Shown here: positions 51,526-60,697 of the stretch, piece after piece | Numbering within the stretch: position 1 is the stretch's first letter | Layout of the letters: every line of letters begins with the position of its first letter | DNA from: Gammaproteobacteria bacterium | GTDB lineage: Bacteria > Pseudomonadota > Gammaproteobacteria > DSM-16500 | Direction of reading: 5' to 3' | Length of the DNA: 64,000 nucleotides | Assembly (NCBI GenBank): GCA_013286215.1 | Contig: JABDGC010000002.1 | Span: 22,316-86,315 of the forward strand | The notes under the pieces: model-generated | What the model was told of the DNA's origin: nothing | Database searches by the model: none | What the model saw: the letters and a program-made list of their open reading frames with translations, nothing else | Program-made: the position numbers and the translations under genes

Positions 51526-52580
51526 TCAATGTTGCTATCCGTGAGCCAAATCTAGGGGATAAAGAGAAATTTCTTTCTGCCATGCAACGCAGCCAAGCCT
51601 TGCTTCATCCATGGGTTAAGGCACCTATTACCTCGCAAGAGTTTGATGAGTATGTGCAGCGTTCTCAACAACCAAATCAGAAAAGTTTTCTAGTGCTCGA
51701 CCAAAAAGAAAATATTGCTGGTGTTTTTAATGTCAACGAAATTGTTCGTGGACTGTTTCAAAACGCTTACTTGGGTTTTTATGTTGTTTCTGATTTTGCG
51801 GCACAAGGCTATATGAGTGCTGGCTTAAAATTAGTGTTGGCGAAGGTGTTTAATGAGCTTAGGTTGCACCGGATTGAGGCAAATATCCAGCCTGATAATG
51901 TGCGATCTATCGCTTTAATACAAAAAAATGGTTTTCGCTATGAGGGGTTCTCGCCGCGTTATTTAAAAATAAATGACAAATGGTGTGGCCATGAGCATTG
52001 GGCAATGACTTATGAAGATTTTATAAGGAATGATGCTGATGTTCTTAAAAAAGACCACGTTGATCTTGTTGAGTATGATTCTGAATGGCCAGTTAAAGCG
52101 AATCTTGAAATTAATCGATTGCGAGCACTGCTTCCCGCCAACGGAATTGTGGATATACAGCATGTGGGTAGTACAGCCATTCCAGGGATGATGGCAAAGC
52201 CTATTATTGATATTCAAATTGCGGTTACATCGCTTGATGCGATGAAGGTAATTGCTGTGCCTGCATTGCAAAAGCTGGGTTATGAGTACTGGTTCGAAAA
52301 CCCAGATCAAGAACGCATGTTTTTTGTGAAAGATATGCCTCCTTTCGGTGAAAAGCGCACTTTCCATGTGCATATTGTAGAGCCGACCTCAAAACACTGG
52401 GCTGGAAAAAAATTGTTTAGAGATTATTTAATTTCTCATCCTGAAGTTGCTAGAGATTACCAACAGTTAAAATTGAAATTGGCACAACAATATACTCATG
52501 ACCGTGAAGAATATACTAATGCCAAAGGGGACTTTGTTGACGAAGTTTTAAAATTAGCACAGCAAGGTGGAAAGAGTTGA
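51522..52580 (+). CDS. GNAT-GrpB fusion protein
   Basis: The first ~175 of 352 residues form a RimJ-type GNAT (NAYLGFYVVSDFAAQGYMSAG, ANIQPDNVRSIALIQKNGFRYEGFS). Residues about 182-350 are a GrpB/UPF0157 domain, a nucleotidyltransferase-like fold, with VEYDSEWP, IQHVGSTAIPGMMAKPIIDI and FHVHIVE. GrpB domains are often fused or next to acetyltransferases or CoaE; the reaction is unknown. It is coupled to the previous gene by ATGA. Confidence 0.85.
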   Translation: MINVAIREPNLGDKEKFLSAMQRSQALLHPWVKAPITSQEFDEYVQRSQQPNQKSFLVLDQKENIAGVFNVNEIVRGLFQNAYLGFYVVSDFAAQGYMSAGLKLVLAKVFNELRLHRIEANIQPDNVRSIALIQKNGFRYEGFSPRYLKINDKWCGHEHWAMTYEDFIRNDADVLKKDHVDLVEYDSEWPVKANLEINRLRALLPANGIVDIQHVGSTAIPGMMAKPIIDIQIAVTSLDAMKVIAVPALQKLGYEYWFENPDQERMFFVKDMPPFGEKRTFHVHIVEPTSKHWAGKKLFRDYLISHPEVARDYQQLKLKLAQQYTHDREEYTNAKGDFVDEVLKLAQQGGKS

Positions 52581-52636
52581 AAAGAGCAACCAATAATTGC
52601 AGAAATTAGTTGAGCGGAATAGTTAGAAGGTTTTTT

Positions 52637-52792
52637 ATGAGTAAAACGAATAATAATGAAATCACACCTTATTTAGAGATCAATGATATTTTGTTAAGCC
52701 TTTCAAAGGATATTAAAGATATTTTGGGCAACTACAGTCAAATGTTGTGTGCGGGACGGAATCCATATAAAATCAAGCATTTTAACCTTTAA
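52637..52792 (+). CDS. Short ORF, possible gene fragment
   Basis: A 51-residue frame with GAAGG before the ATG. It reads as an amphipathic helix (EINDILLSLSKDIKDILGNYSQML) with no known family. It may be the truncated start of a lost gene at the end of the GNAT operon. Confidence 0.3.
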   Translation: MSKTNNNEITPYLEINDILLSLSKDIKDILGNYSQMLCAGRNPYKIKHFNL

Positions 52793-52832
52793 AGTCAGGA
52801 TACACTCTTCGTTGCTCTTGCGTAGTACAGTA

Positions 52833-55800
52833 CTATTCCCATTCAGCACATAAACTCTCAGCTTGCTGTAATACTAATTGTACTGCATCTTCTGTTTTAG
52901 ATGGTGGATATTTGTATTTACGTAAAATTCGCCGCACCATGAGTCGGAGCTTAGCTTTGACGCTTTCACGTACAGACCAGTCAACGCTAGCATTTCGTCG
53001 TAAGCTCTCCGCTAGTTCATGTGCAATTTTCTTGAGAGTCTCATCTCCCAGCTCACGTACGGATTCCTCATCATTTGCCAGTGCATCATAAAAGGCTATC
53101 TCATCTGGATTTAGACCTGTTTCAGAGCCCCGATTGATGGCATTCTTGAATTTCTTGGCCATCTCAATGAGTTCTTCAATTACCTGCGCAGTTTCGATGG
53201 CGCGATTTTGGTATCGCTTTATGACGTTAGCGAGTAAGTCAGAGAATTTTTTGTTCTGCACAACATTCGAAGAGAACCGATTTTTGATTTCTCCTTCCAG
53301 CAATCGCTCAAGCATTTCTACTGCGAGATTTCGTTCTGGTAAGTTACGAACTTCATTAAGAAAAGTTGCGTCAAGAATTCCAATGTTTGGCTTTTCCAGG
53401 CCTGCAGATTCAAAAATATCGACCACGTCGTCAGATACAAGGGCAGAGCCAATAATTTGTCTAATTGCCAGCTCACGCTCTTCATTAGTACGTTTTTTCT
53501 TGCTGATATCTCTTTTAGTCAGTAATACCTTAATGGCTTGGAAAAAAGCAACCTCATCACGTATTGCCTTTGCTTCGTCAAGCGTACAGCAAAGTGTAAA
53601 CGCCTTAGACATAGACAATGTGACATCACAGAATCTCTTCTTTCCATCCTGTAAGCCTAGCACATGATTAGCAGCTTTTGCCAGTATTCCATGGCCGCCT
53701 GTTCTAAAGCCGCTGTAATCGAATTCATGGAGCATTGATCGCAGAATATCCAGCTTCTCTTCTAGTACAGCGTAAGCTTCATGCGTATCTACCGTGGGAC
53801 GTCCTCGGCCTTTACTCGCAGTGTATTCCTTAAGTGCACTTTTTAACTCGTTTGCAATGCCAATGTAATCTACAATTAAACCGCCTTGCTTGTCGCGAAA
53901 GACTCGATTGACTCGCGCAATTGCTTGCATCAGGTTGTGTCCTTTCATTGGCTTATCGACATAAAGAGTGTGCAGGCAAGGTGCATCAAAGCCTGTAAGC
54001 CACATATCTCGTACGATAACCAAACGTAAAGGGTCTTCTGGTTTTTTAAATCGTTTTTCTAAACGTTTTTTTACTTGTTTGGAATAGATATGTGGTCGAA
54101 GCAAAGGCTTGTCGCTGGTTGCGCCTGTCATAATAACTTTTATAGCACCTTTTTCAGGGTCTATGTCGTGCCAGTTAGGGCGTAATTTAATAATCGCATT
54201 GTATAAATGGGCGCAAATTTCTCGGCTCATCGCTACCACCATTGCTTTACCTGTTTGTGCTTTATTTCTTTCTTCAAAGTGTGCTACCAGATCGGCTGCA
54301 ACTTGGTTAATGCGAGGTTCGGCGCCGACGACCTTTTCTAAAGTAGACCATTTGTTTTTAAGTTTTGCTTGCTCGCTGCTCTCTTCATCTTCAGATAATT
54401 CATTTACCTCATCGTCGATACTGGGTAGAGCATCTTTTTTTAATCCAAGTTTAGCCAAGCGTGATTCATAATAAATGGCTACAGTGGCGCCATCGTCGCG
54501 GGCTTGTTGTATATCATAAATGTGGATGTAGTCGCCAAACACAGCACGTGTATCGCGGTCTTCGCTAGAAACGGGAGTGCCGGTAAATGCTACAAAGGTT
54601 GCGTTTGGTAAGGCATCTCGTAAATGTTGCGCATAGCCTGCTTGGTAACCTTTTGTATCGCCTTTAAACTTAGCCTCGAAGCCATACTGTGTGCGATGCG
54701 CCTCATCGGCTATTACAATGATATTTCGTCTCTCAGATAGCATTGGGTATATATCTTCATCTGCACCAGGCATGAATTTTTGAATTGTTGCAAACACAAT
54801 GCCGCCAGAAGGTCTATTAGCCAGCTTAGCCCGTAAATCTTGACGCGACTCAGCTTTGACAGGCTCTTCACGCAACAGATCTTGTGAAAGAGTGAAAGTT
54901 TCACATAATTGACCATCTAAATCATTGCGGTCAGTGATAACAACAATGGTTGGATTTTCCAGCTCTGGCTCACGCATAACGCGAGCTGCGAAGCAGGTCA
55001 TTGTAATACTCTTACCGGAGCCTTGCGTATGCCATACTACCCCACCCTTATGATTGCCACTTGGACGGGATGCTTTAATTACTTGATTAATGGCCGCCCG
55101 AACAGCGTGGTATTGGTGATATTCTGCTATTTTTTTTACTAGCGTACCATCATCTTCAAACAAGATGAAAAAGCGAATAAAGTCTAAAAAATAAGTGGGC
55201 GATAGCATGCCACGCACTAGTGTCTCCAGCTCATTAAACTGTCCCAGGGGATCAATGGTCACGCCGTCAGTCGTACGCCATGCCATAAACCGCTCTACCT
55301 TGGCAGACAAGGAGCCCACACAGGCTTCAGTGCCATCAGAGATTATCAATACTTCGTTGTACTGAAAAATATCTGGTATTTGTTCTTTGTAAGTTTGAAT
55401 TTGATCATAAGCTTTCCAGATATCTGCAGCTTCATCTGCAGGATTTTTTAGCTCTATTAATGCAAGAGGTAAGCCATTAACAAACAGGATAATGTCCGGA
55501 CGGCGCGTATGGTGAGGGCCTTTTATAGAGAATTGATTAACAGCTAGCCATTCATTTGCTGATACATCGGAAAAATCTATTAGTTGAACAAAGTCCCCGC
55601 GAGTCTCGCCATCCTTCTGATACTCAACAGGTACACCATTTACAAGCAGGCGATGAAAAGCACGATTGGCCGCGATTAGTACGGGTGTTTGTAAGTTTAA
55701 CACTTGTTGAAGTGCATCTTCTCTTGCTACCAGTGGAATTGATGGATTTAATAGGCTAATGGCCTTGCGAAGGTGCTCTATTAGAACTACTTCTTGATAA

Positions 55801-55913
55801 TCCTTTCTTTCTGGGGTATCGCCATCTGGTGCAATGTCGGGGCCATATAGATGAGTGTAGCCAATATCGGTTAGCCAGGTGAGTGCTTCTTGTTCAAGTT
55901 GGTCTTCGGTCAT
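52833..55913 (-). CDS. hsdR: Type I restriction enzyme subunit R
   Basis: The 1026-residue protein has an N-terminal nuclease block (PDIILFVNG and LALIELKN, the PD-ExK pattern, near residues 140-155). An SF2 translocase follows, with Walker A TQGSGKS (near 298) and DEAH in IADEAHRTQYG (near 402). It forms a complex with HsdM and HsdS that translocates and cuts DNA lacking methylation. It follows hsdS with a 112-base gap. All three genes look intact. Confidence 0.96.
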   Translation of the reverse strand: MTEDQLEQEALTWLTDIGYTHLYGPDIAPDGDTPERKDYQEVVLIEHLRKAISLLNPSIPLVAREDALQQVLNLQTPVLIAANRAFHRLLVNGVPVEYQKDGETRGDFVQLIDFSDVSANEWLAVNQFSIKGPHHTRRPDIILFVNGLPLALIELKNPADEAADIWKAYDQIQTYKEQIPDIFQYNEVLIISDGTEACVGSLSAKVERFMAWRTTDGVTIDPLGQFNELETLVRGMLSPTYFLDFIRFFILFEDDGTLVKKIAEYHQYHAVRAAINQVIKASRPSGNHKGGVVWHTQGSGKSITMTCFAARVMREPELENPTIVVITDRNDLDGQLCETFTLSQDLLREEPVKAESRQDLRAKLANRPSGGIVFATIQKFMPGADEDIYPMLSERRNIIVIADEAHRTQYGFEAKFKGDTKGYQAGYAQHLRDALPNATFVAFTGTPVSSEDRDTRAVFGDYIHIYDIQQARDDGATVAIYYESRLAKLGLKKDALPSIDDEVNELSEDEESSEQAKLKNKWSTLEKVVGAEPRINQVAADLVAHFEERNKAQTGKAMVVAMSREICAHLYNAIIKLRPNWHDIDPEKGAIKVIMTGATSDKPLLRPHIYSKQVKKRLEKRFKKPEDPLRLVIVRDMWLTGFDAPCLHTLYVDKPMKGHNLMQAIARVNRVFRDKQGGLIVDYIGIANELKSALKEYTASKGRGRPTVDTHEAYAVLEEKLDILRSMLHEFDYSGFRTGGHGILAKAANHVLGLQDGKKRFCDVTLSMSKAFTLCCTLDEAKAIRDEVAFFQAIKVLLTKRDISKKKRTNEERELAIRQIIGSALVSDDVVDIFESAGLEKPNIGILDATFLNEVRNLPERNLAVEMLERLLEGEIKNRFSSNVVQNKKFSDLLANVIKRYQNRAIETAQVIEELIEMAKKFKNAINRGSETGLNPDEIAFYDALANDEESVRELGDETLKKIAHELAESLRRNASVDWSVRESVKAKLRLMVRRILRKYKYPPSKTEDAVQLVLQQAESLCAEWE

Positions 55914-56025
55914 TAATCTACCTGTAAATGGGAGATTTTACCCCCTTTAGATATGATAGCGTGTCTAGTGATGCCACGGTAGAATAAATTATAAGCACAT
56001 ACTTATCAACTGATTATTACTTGAG

Positions 56026-57267
56026 TTATCCTTGTTCGGGAATGCGCAATTGCCCTGAAATCAGGCGCGGAAGCAAGATGTCACGGAGGGATGTAAGGGT
56101 TAATGCCTGTTCTGAGTTATGTCTTATCCTGTTAAATAAGGGTTCAATGAATTTGCCAAAGGATTTAGCAATTGATGCAGGGGGCATTAAAAAAGGGATG
56201 TGCCACATGTTCGACTGACTTAATTTGGCCTGAACAGCCCCAGTTATGTATGGCTGAATATTTGTTCGCTTCAATGCGAGCATTATATGCTCTGTGCTAA
56301 TGCCATTTTTACCTTGCAAAACATGTGCATGATTGTTAACCCATATCTTCCCCCAGACATATTGCATGATTGGATAGCCTGTTGAATCTGTCACCGATCC
56401 ATCTTCGCCGAGAAGTAAATAGATGCCATTGAATATGTAATCATTAACGTGATCCATCAAGGTTGCTGCACCATAATAAGGGTATACACCCTTTCTCTTA
56501 ACTCTCTCGTTGTTTGCGAGTGGAACACGCTGGGAATCAAAGATAGCAACTGCATCTTTAAGGCTGACATATTTCCATCCCTTTGGTATTAAGCCTAATT
56601 CCGACTCTTCCAAGGTATTTGGGAAGAGTAATGCAGTCTCGGAATCCATTCCTTGCGGCACACGACCCTCATGTTTGACGCGTACGGGGTCGAAGTCCAC
56701 GAACCAGGATTTGAATGCGGCCTTGGCTATGGATTCGAGGGTGGTGTTGCTTTCACGCAGTAATGTGATCCGGTTATCTAGCATTCGCAAAGTTTCGCCA
56801 ATTTCTTTTTGCTCAGAGGTGGATTTATAGGAAAGTGTGAGCTTAGCTGCGAATTCCCATTTTGCACGAGGCATTCTTGTTCCTTCTGACGCGTTTGTTA
56901 CGCTGTCAATGAAATCGAGACTTGCCATCCAATAAAACAAAAAGTCGCGATTAATGGAGCTTTTAGGTCTTATTGCCCATATATCTGTTGAGCATACTCC
57001 GTCAAAAGGAGCAACCACAACCTTCCTAAAATATGGCCTTAGTTTACCAAAAAGAATATCTCCCTTTTTAAAGGCCGTTTTTTGACTATGTACATCACGT
57101 GCATATCCATATCCATTTAGTTGTAGTGAGTTTTGATCAATATGTTCCAATCCGATATAGCGTGCCTCTGGATTATCACTCGGTTTTGCTTTTAGTTTAA
57201 CAAGCTCTGCGCAATCACCAAAAATGAATTGTAACTGTTTTTTTTCAGATAAATTCTTAAATACCAT
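56026..57267 (-). CDS. hsdS: Type I restriction specificity subunit S
   Basis: This 413-residue protein has two variable target-recognition regions (about 1-150 and 215-370). They are separated by the conserved helical spacer MLDNRITLLRESNTTLESIAKAAFKSWF (kept under the 20-residue limit here by naming only MLDNRITLL...FKSWF) and followed by the matching C-terminal helix SLRDILLPRLISG. The regions set which split DNA sequence is recognised. It starts 44 bases after hsdM. Confidence 0.93.
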   Translation of the reverse strand: MVFKNLSEKKQLQFIFGDCAELVKLKAKPSDNPEARYIGLEHIDQNSLQLNGYGYARDVHSQKTAFKKGDILFGKLRPYFRKVVVAPFDGVCSTDIWAIRPKSSINRDFLFYWMASLDFIDSVTNASEGTRMPRAKWEFAAKLTLSYKSTSEQKEIGETLRMLDNRITLLRESNTTLESIAKAAFKSWFVDFDPVRVKHEGRVPQGMDSETALLFPNTLEESELGLIPKGWKYVSLKDAVAIFDSQRVPLANNERVKRKGVYPYYGAATLMDHVNDYIFNGIYLLLGEDGSVTDSTGYPIMQYVWGKIWVNNHAHVLQGKNGISTEHIMLALKRTNIQPYITGAVQAKLSQSNMWHIPFLMPPASIAKSFGKFIEPLFNRIRHNSEQALTLTSLRDILLPRLISGQLRIPEQG

Positions 57268-57311
57268 AATAAAAACATCCCAATCGATTAAGTCCTTTTA
57301 AAAAGTTGTGC

Positions 57312-58868
57312 TTAGAATTCATACCCCCACCTTCCCAGCTTCTGACGAATCAGCATGTCTAATTCAGTTCCTTTTGCCATTTGCTCTCCGAGTGTTTCAG
57401 TAAGATTTTGCATTTTTTCAGCAAAACCTTCGTCGTCATCCTCAACTATTTCTGCCCCCACATAGCGTCCCGGAGTCAGTACATGGCCATGCTCGGCAAT
57501 TTCTCTTAGCGCCACACCTCTACAAAAGCCGGGGATATTTTGATATTTTACTTTAGCTTCATCATCATTACGCCAAGCGTGAACTGTATCAGCTATTTTT
57601 TGGATGTCCTCGTCAGAGAACTCAATTTGTGAGCGGCTAATCATGGTGCCAAGTTTGCGCGCATCAATGAACAATATCTCACCCTTGCGTGTTGTTTTGT
57701 TCTTGGCAAGAAACCATAAACAAGCTGGAATTTGAGTATTGAAAAAGAGTTGGCCAGGCAAAGATACCATTACATCTATTTTATCAGCTTCAACCATAGC
57801 ACGGCGAATGTCGCCTTCGGTATTTTGGCTGGATGACATAGAACCATTGGCCAGAACAATACCAGCTCGACCATTTGGCTTCAAATGATGCAATATGTGC
57901 TGTAACCAAGCGTAGTTGGCATTGCCTTGCGGAGGAGTGCCATATTCCCAGCGTGGGTCGCCTTCTAGGCTGCTATGCCACCACTCAGAAATGTTAAATG
58001 GTGGATTAGCCATAATAAAATCAGCTCGCAGGTCGGGGTGCTGGTTTCGGATGAAAGTGTCGGCAGGTTCGCGGCCTAAATTAAAATCAATGCCGCGAAT
58101 AGCTAGGTTCATAGCGGCTAAACGCCAGGTGGTTGGATTAGACTCTTGTCCGTAGATGGAGGCATCGCCAATCTTACCGCCATGCGCTTCAATGAATTTT
58201 TCGCTTTGCACAAACATACCACCAGAGCCGCAGCAGGGGTCGTATACTTTGCCATGATGTGGCGCAAGGACAGTCACTAGCGTTTTAACGATGCTGGCGG
58301 GGGTGTAGAACTGTCCACCACGCTTACCTTCCGCATTGGCAAACATGCCCAGAAAATACTCATACACTTGACCAAGCAAGTCGCGAGACTGATTTCCGGC
58401 AGCGCCAAAACCGATGGTAGAAACCATATCAACTAACTCGCCAAGTTTGCCATCGGGTAGTTGAGCTCGTGCATAACGCTTATCCAAGATACCTTTTAGT
58501 TTAGGGTTTTCATTTTCGATCAAAGATAATGCTTCGTCTATGCGCTTACCGATATCAGCTTGCTTAGCTTGTGCTCGAAGGTTCTCCCATCGTGCAGTGT
58601 CAGCAACCCAGAATACGTTTTTCTCTTTGTAGTAGTCGCGATTCTCTAGCTCTTGTGCAATTAATGCGGGATCGGCGTCAGGTAAGTAATATTCATCTTT
58701 AGGATCTGAAAAACGCTTGGTTAGCTCATTGCGGTGGGCCTGGAAGGTGTCTGAAATATATTTTAGGAATATGAGACCCAGAACGATATGCTTATATTCC
58801 GCTGCATCCATATTTGCGCGCAATTTGTCTGCACTTGCCCAAAGTGTCTTTTTGATGTCTTCGATCAT
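57312..58868 (-). CDS. hsdM: Type I DNA N6-adenine methyltransferase subunit M
   Basis: This 518-residue protein has an N-terminal HsdM helical domain (LRANMDAAEYKHIVLGLIFL), the SAM motif DPCCGSGGMFV near residue 211 and the catalytic NPPF in ANPPFN near residue 288. The C-terminus ends with IRQKLGRWGYEF. It is first in the minus-strand order M-S-R and is probably transcribed from a promoter in 58869-59179. Confidence 0.96.
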   Translation of the reverse strand: MIEDIKKTLWASADKLRANMDAAEYKHIVLGLIFLKYISDTFQAHRNELTKRFSDPKDEYYLPDADPALIAQELENRDYYKEKNVFWVADTARWENLRAQAKQADIGKRIDEALSLIENENPKLKGILDKRYARAQLPDGKLGELVDMVSTIGFGAAGNQSRDLLGQVYEYFLGMFANAEGKRGGQFYTPASIVKTLVTVLAPHHGKVYDPCCGSGGMFVQSEKFIEAHGGKIGDASIYGQESNPTTWRLAAMNLAIRGIDFNLGREPADTFIRNQHPDLRADFIMANPPFNISEWWHSSLEGDPRWEYGTPPQGNANYAWLQHILHHLKPNGRAGIVLANGSMSSSQNTEGDIRRAMVEADKIDVMVSLPGQLFFNTQIPACLWFLAKNKTTRKGEILFIDARKLGTMISRSQIEFSDEDIQKIADTVHAWRNDDEAKVKYQNIPGFCRGVALREIAEHGHVLTPGRYVGAEIVEDDDEGFAEKMQNLTETLGEQMAKGTELDMLIRQKLGRWGYEF

Positions 58869-59179
58869 GCAATAACTGTCCCTGCGGCTAAAGTTTGATT
58901 GGGGCTATAGTACCTTATGAGGAGGCTAAACGGGTAGATGCGATAAATGGCATAGGTTTGAATATATATTGATCAACTTATTGCGGGAAGCCCGATTAAG
59001 CACTTTTGGTCCCATAATTGGTGAATGAAGTCAGCGGAGACGATTTTTGAATGTGAAGTATAACGTGGCGATTCTCGCACTCCCCCTTCCTTTCAAATGT
59101 CCCTAACCACCATACTTTTCTCGAAGAGCCGTTAAATAAAAAGTATAATTGCAGCCTATGTTTTTCTAGGGCTACCAAT
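58869..59179. promoter_or_regulatory. Divergent intergenic region between hsdM and acyltransferase
   Basis: About 310 bases that must hold the promoters of both genes. No convincing consensus promoter, operator or gene was picked out; short frames here lack family features. Confidence 0.35.
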
Positions 59180-60379
59180 GTGAGCAGTGTTTCCAGAAAC
59201 TACCGAATAGATTTCTTAAGAGGGATGGCAATCTTTGCTGTTCTTATTTTGCACTTCAATATTTCATATCATTTGGATCAAAGCATTCTAAATGCTGTTT
59301 TTTCTACTAGCTTTATAAAAGCAGTGGCAAGCAATGGAAATTACGGCGTCACGATATTTTTTGTCATATCAGGGTTTTTGATTACTGCAACATCCCTTGA
59401 GCGGTATGGAGTGCTTGGCAAGGTTGATCCCATTGGCTTTTATATATTTCGATTTGCACGCATTATGCCATGTTTAGTCTTAGTCCTTAGCTTGATTGTA
59501 CTATTTAGTTTTTTCCATATCCCAATTTTCCAAAATGATCCCAATAGTCCTTCGCTTTCCCTGGCAGTATTTTCAGTGCTTACTTTTTGGCATAACGTCC
59601 TGATGGAAAAAGCAGGCTATTTTAACTATTGCCTAAATATTTTCTGGTCGCTCTCAGTAGAGGAGATATTCTATTTAATATTTCCAATGTTGTGTTTAAT
59701 ACTAAAGGAAACACGGGCTATTCTTTCATTTTGTTTTGCACTTATCGTAGTATCTCCCCTATACAGAAGTCATTATACGAATAATGAGATTGTTGCTTTG
59801 TATGGCTATTTTTCATGTTTTGATGCTATTGCTATTGGCTGTATTGCTGCGATCGTTGCTCAAAAGGTTCAATTTCAGGGGAAGCTCAAGAATGCACTTT
59901 TATATGGTGCTGGATTATTAATGAGTGGCGTTTATCTTTATGGCGGCATCATGGAAAATGTCGTTATGGGTGTTTCTTTGATGGCAGTAGGAACAGCGGT
60001 TTTCTTGATTAGCGCAAGTAGTGGCGGGATTGAAGAAAGTAAGCTGACAAGTTTAGCTGTCCGAGTGTTTTGTTGGTTTGGGAAAAATAGCTACGAATTA
60101 TATCTATTTCATATTGTTGTGTTGGCCTTAATGAAGGAGATGGTTAGTCCAGAACTTCTCGGAAGTTACACGAGAATATTGTGGATGTTATTGTTTTTTA
60201 GTGTATCAGCTTTGGTGGCGGGTACTATTTCTTTTTTTTATTCGCAGCCAATGAATAAAAATTTACGAAAACTTCTGTTCAGTTGCCGGAAAAACAGGCT
60301 TTTTTCTCTTGATTCCTCAAATGTTGCACATCTTAAGGATATCGCAAAAAATATTTTCAAATTTAACAGTCAAAGCTAA
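59180..60379 (+). CDS. Acyltransferase 3 family membrane protein (OafA/YrhL-like)
   Basis: This 399-residue protein has about ten membrane helices and the family blocks YRIDFLRGMAIFAVLILHF (His probably catalytic), FFVISGFLITATSLERYG and LNIFWSLSVEEIFYLIFP. The family adds acetyl or other acyl groups to cell-surface sugars in the periplasm. The start is GTG 59180, because later ATGs would cut the conserved first block. It may modify lipopolysaccharide or another polysaccharide. Confidence 0.9.
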   Translation: MSSVSRNYRIDFLRGMAIFAVLILHFNISYHLDQSILNAVFSTSFIKAVASNGNYGVTIFFVISGFLITATSLERYGVLGKVDPIGFYIFRFARIMPCLVLVLSLIVLFSFFHIPIFQNDPNSPSLSLAVFSVLTFWHNVLMEKAGYFNYCLNIFWSLSVEEIFYLIFPMLCLILKETRAILSFCFALIVVSPLYRSHYTNNEIVALYGYFSCFDAIAIGCIAAIVAQKVQFQGKLKNALLYGAGLLMSGVYLYGGIMENVVMGVSLMAVGTAVFLISASSGGIEESKLTSLAVRVFCWFGKNSYELYLFHIVVLALMKEMVSPELLGSYTRILWMLLFFSVSALVAGTISFFYSQPMNKNLRKLLFSCRKNRLFSLDSSNVAHLKDIAKNIFKFNSQS

Positions 60380-60697
60380 CCTGATATTGGAGAGGTCAAT
60401 AGTGCTATGATTACCACGATGGGGATGAAAAAAAACATGTGGTCGGATGAAGTGGTAAATGAGGTGGTTGAATTAGCTGATCTATTTTAATATTTCATTC
60501 AAATCTTTTTCTAATGGAAGTCAAATGGGAGGCTATTATCTCTCAAAATTTGTAATTTGTAGGGTCTAAAAAACGGGGGTCATTATACTATTTTACCTAT
60601 ATATTCAATAATATCGCCCACCCGAATGATATATGCTAGAAGTTATGATAAGATGAAATCATTTAATAAGAATACAAATGGATTTGGAGGCTTGCTT
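60380..60697. other. Intergenic region before the outer-membrane protein gene
   Basis: About 320 A+T-rich bases without a supported gene. The likely promoter of the next gene lies here; ATATT and AATAT flank CAAT near 60601-60615, but no firm -35/-10 pair can be named. Confidence 0.3.

Noticed and set aside
28746-52580. GNAT/resistance genes considered as integron cassettes
   Set aside because: Genes overlap or are spaced by a few bases with no attC-like palindromes between them, and the integrases are DUF4102 type, not IntI.
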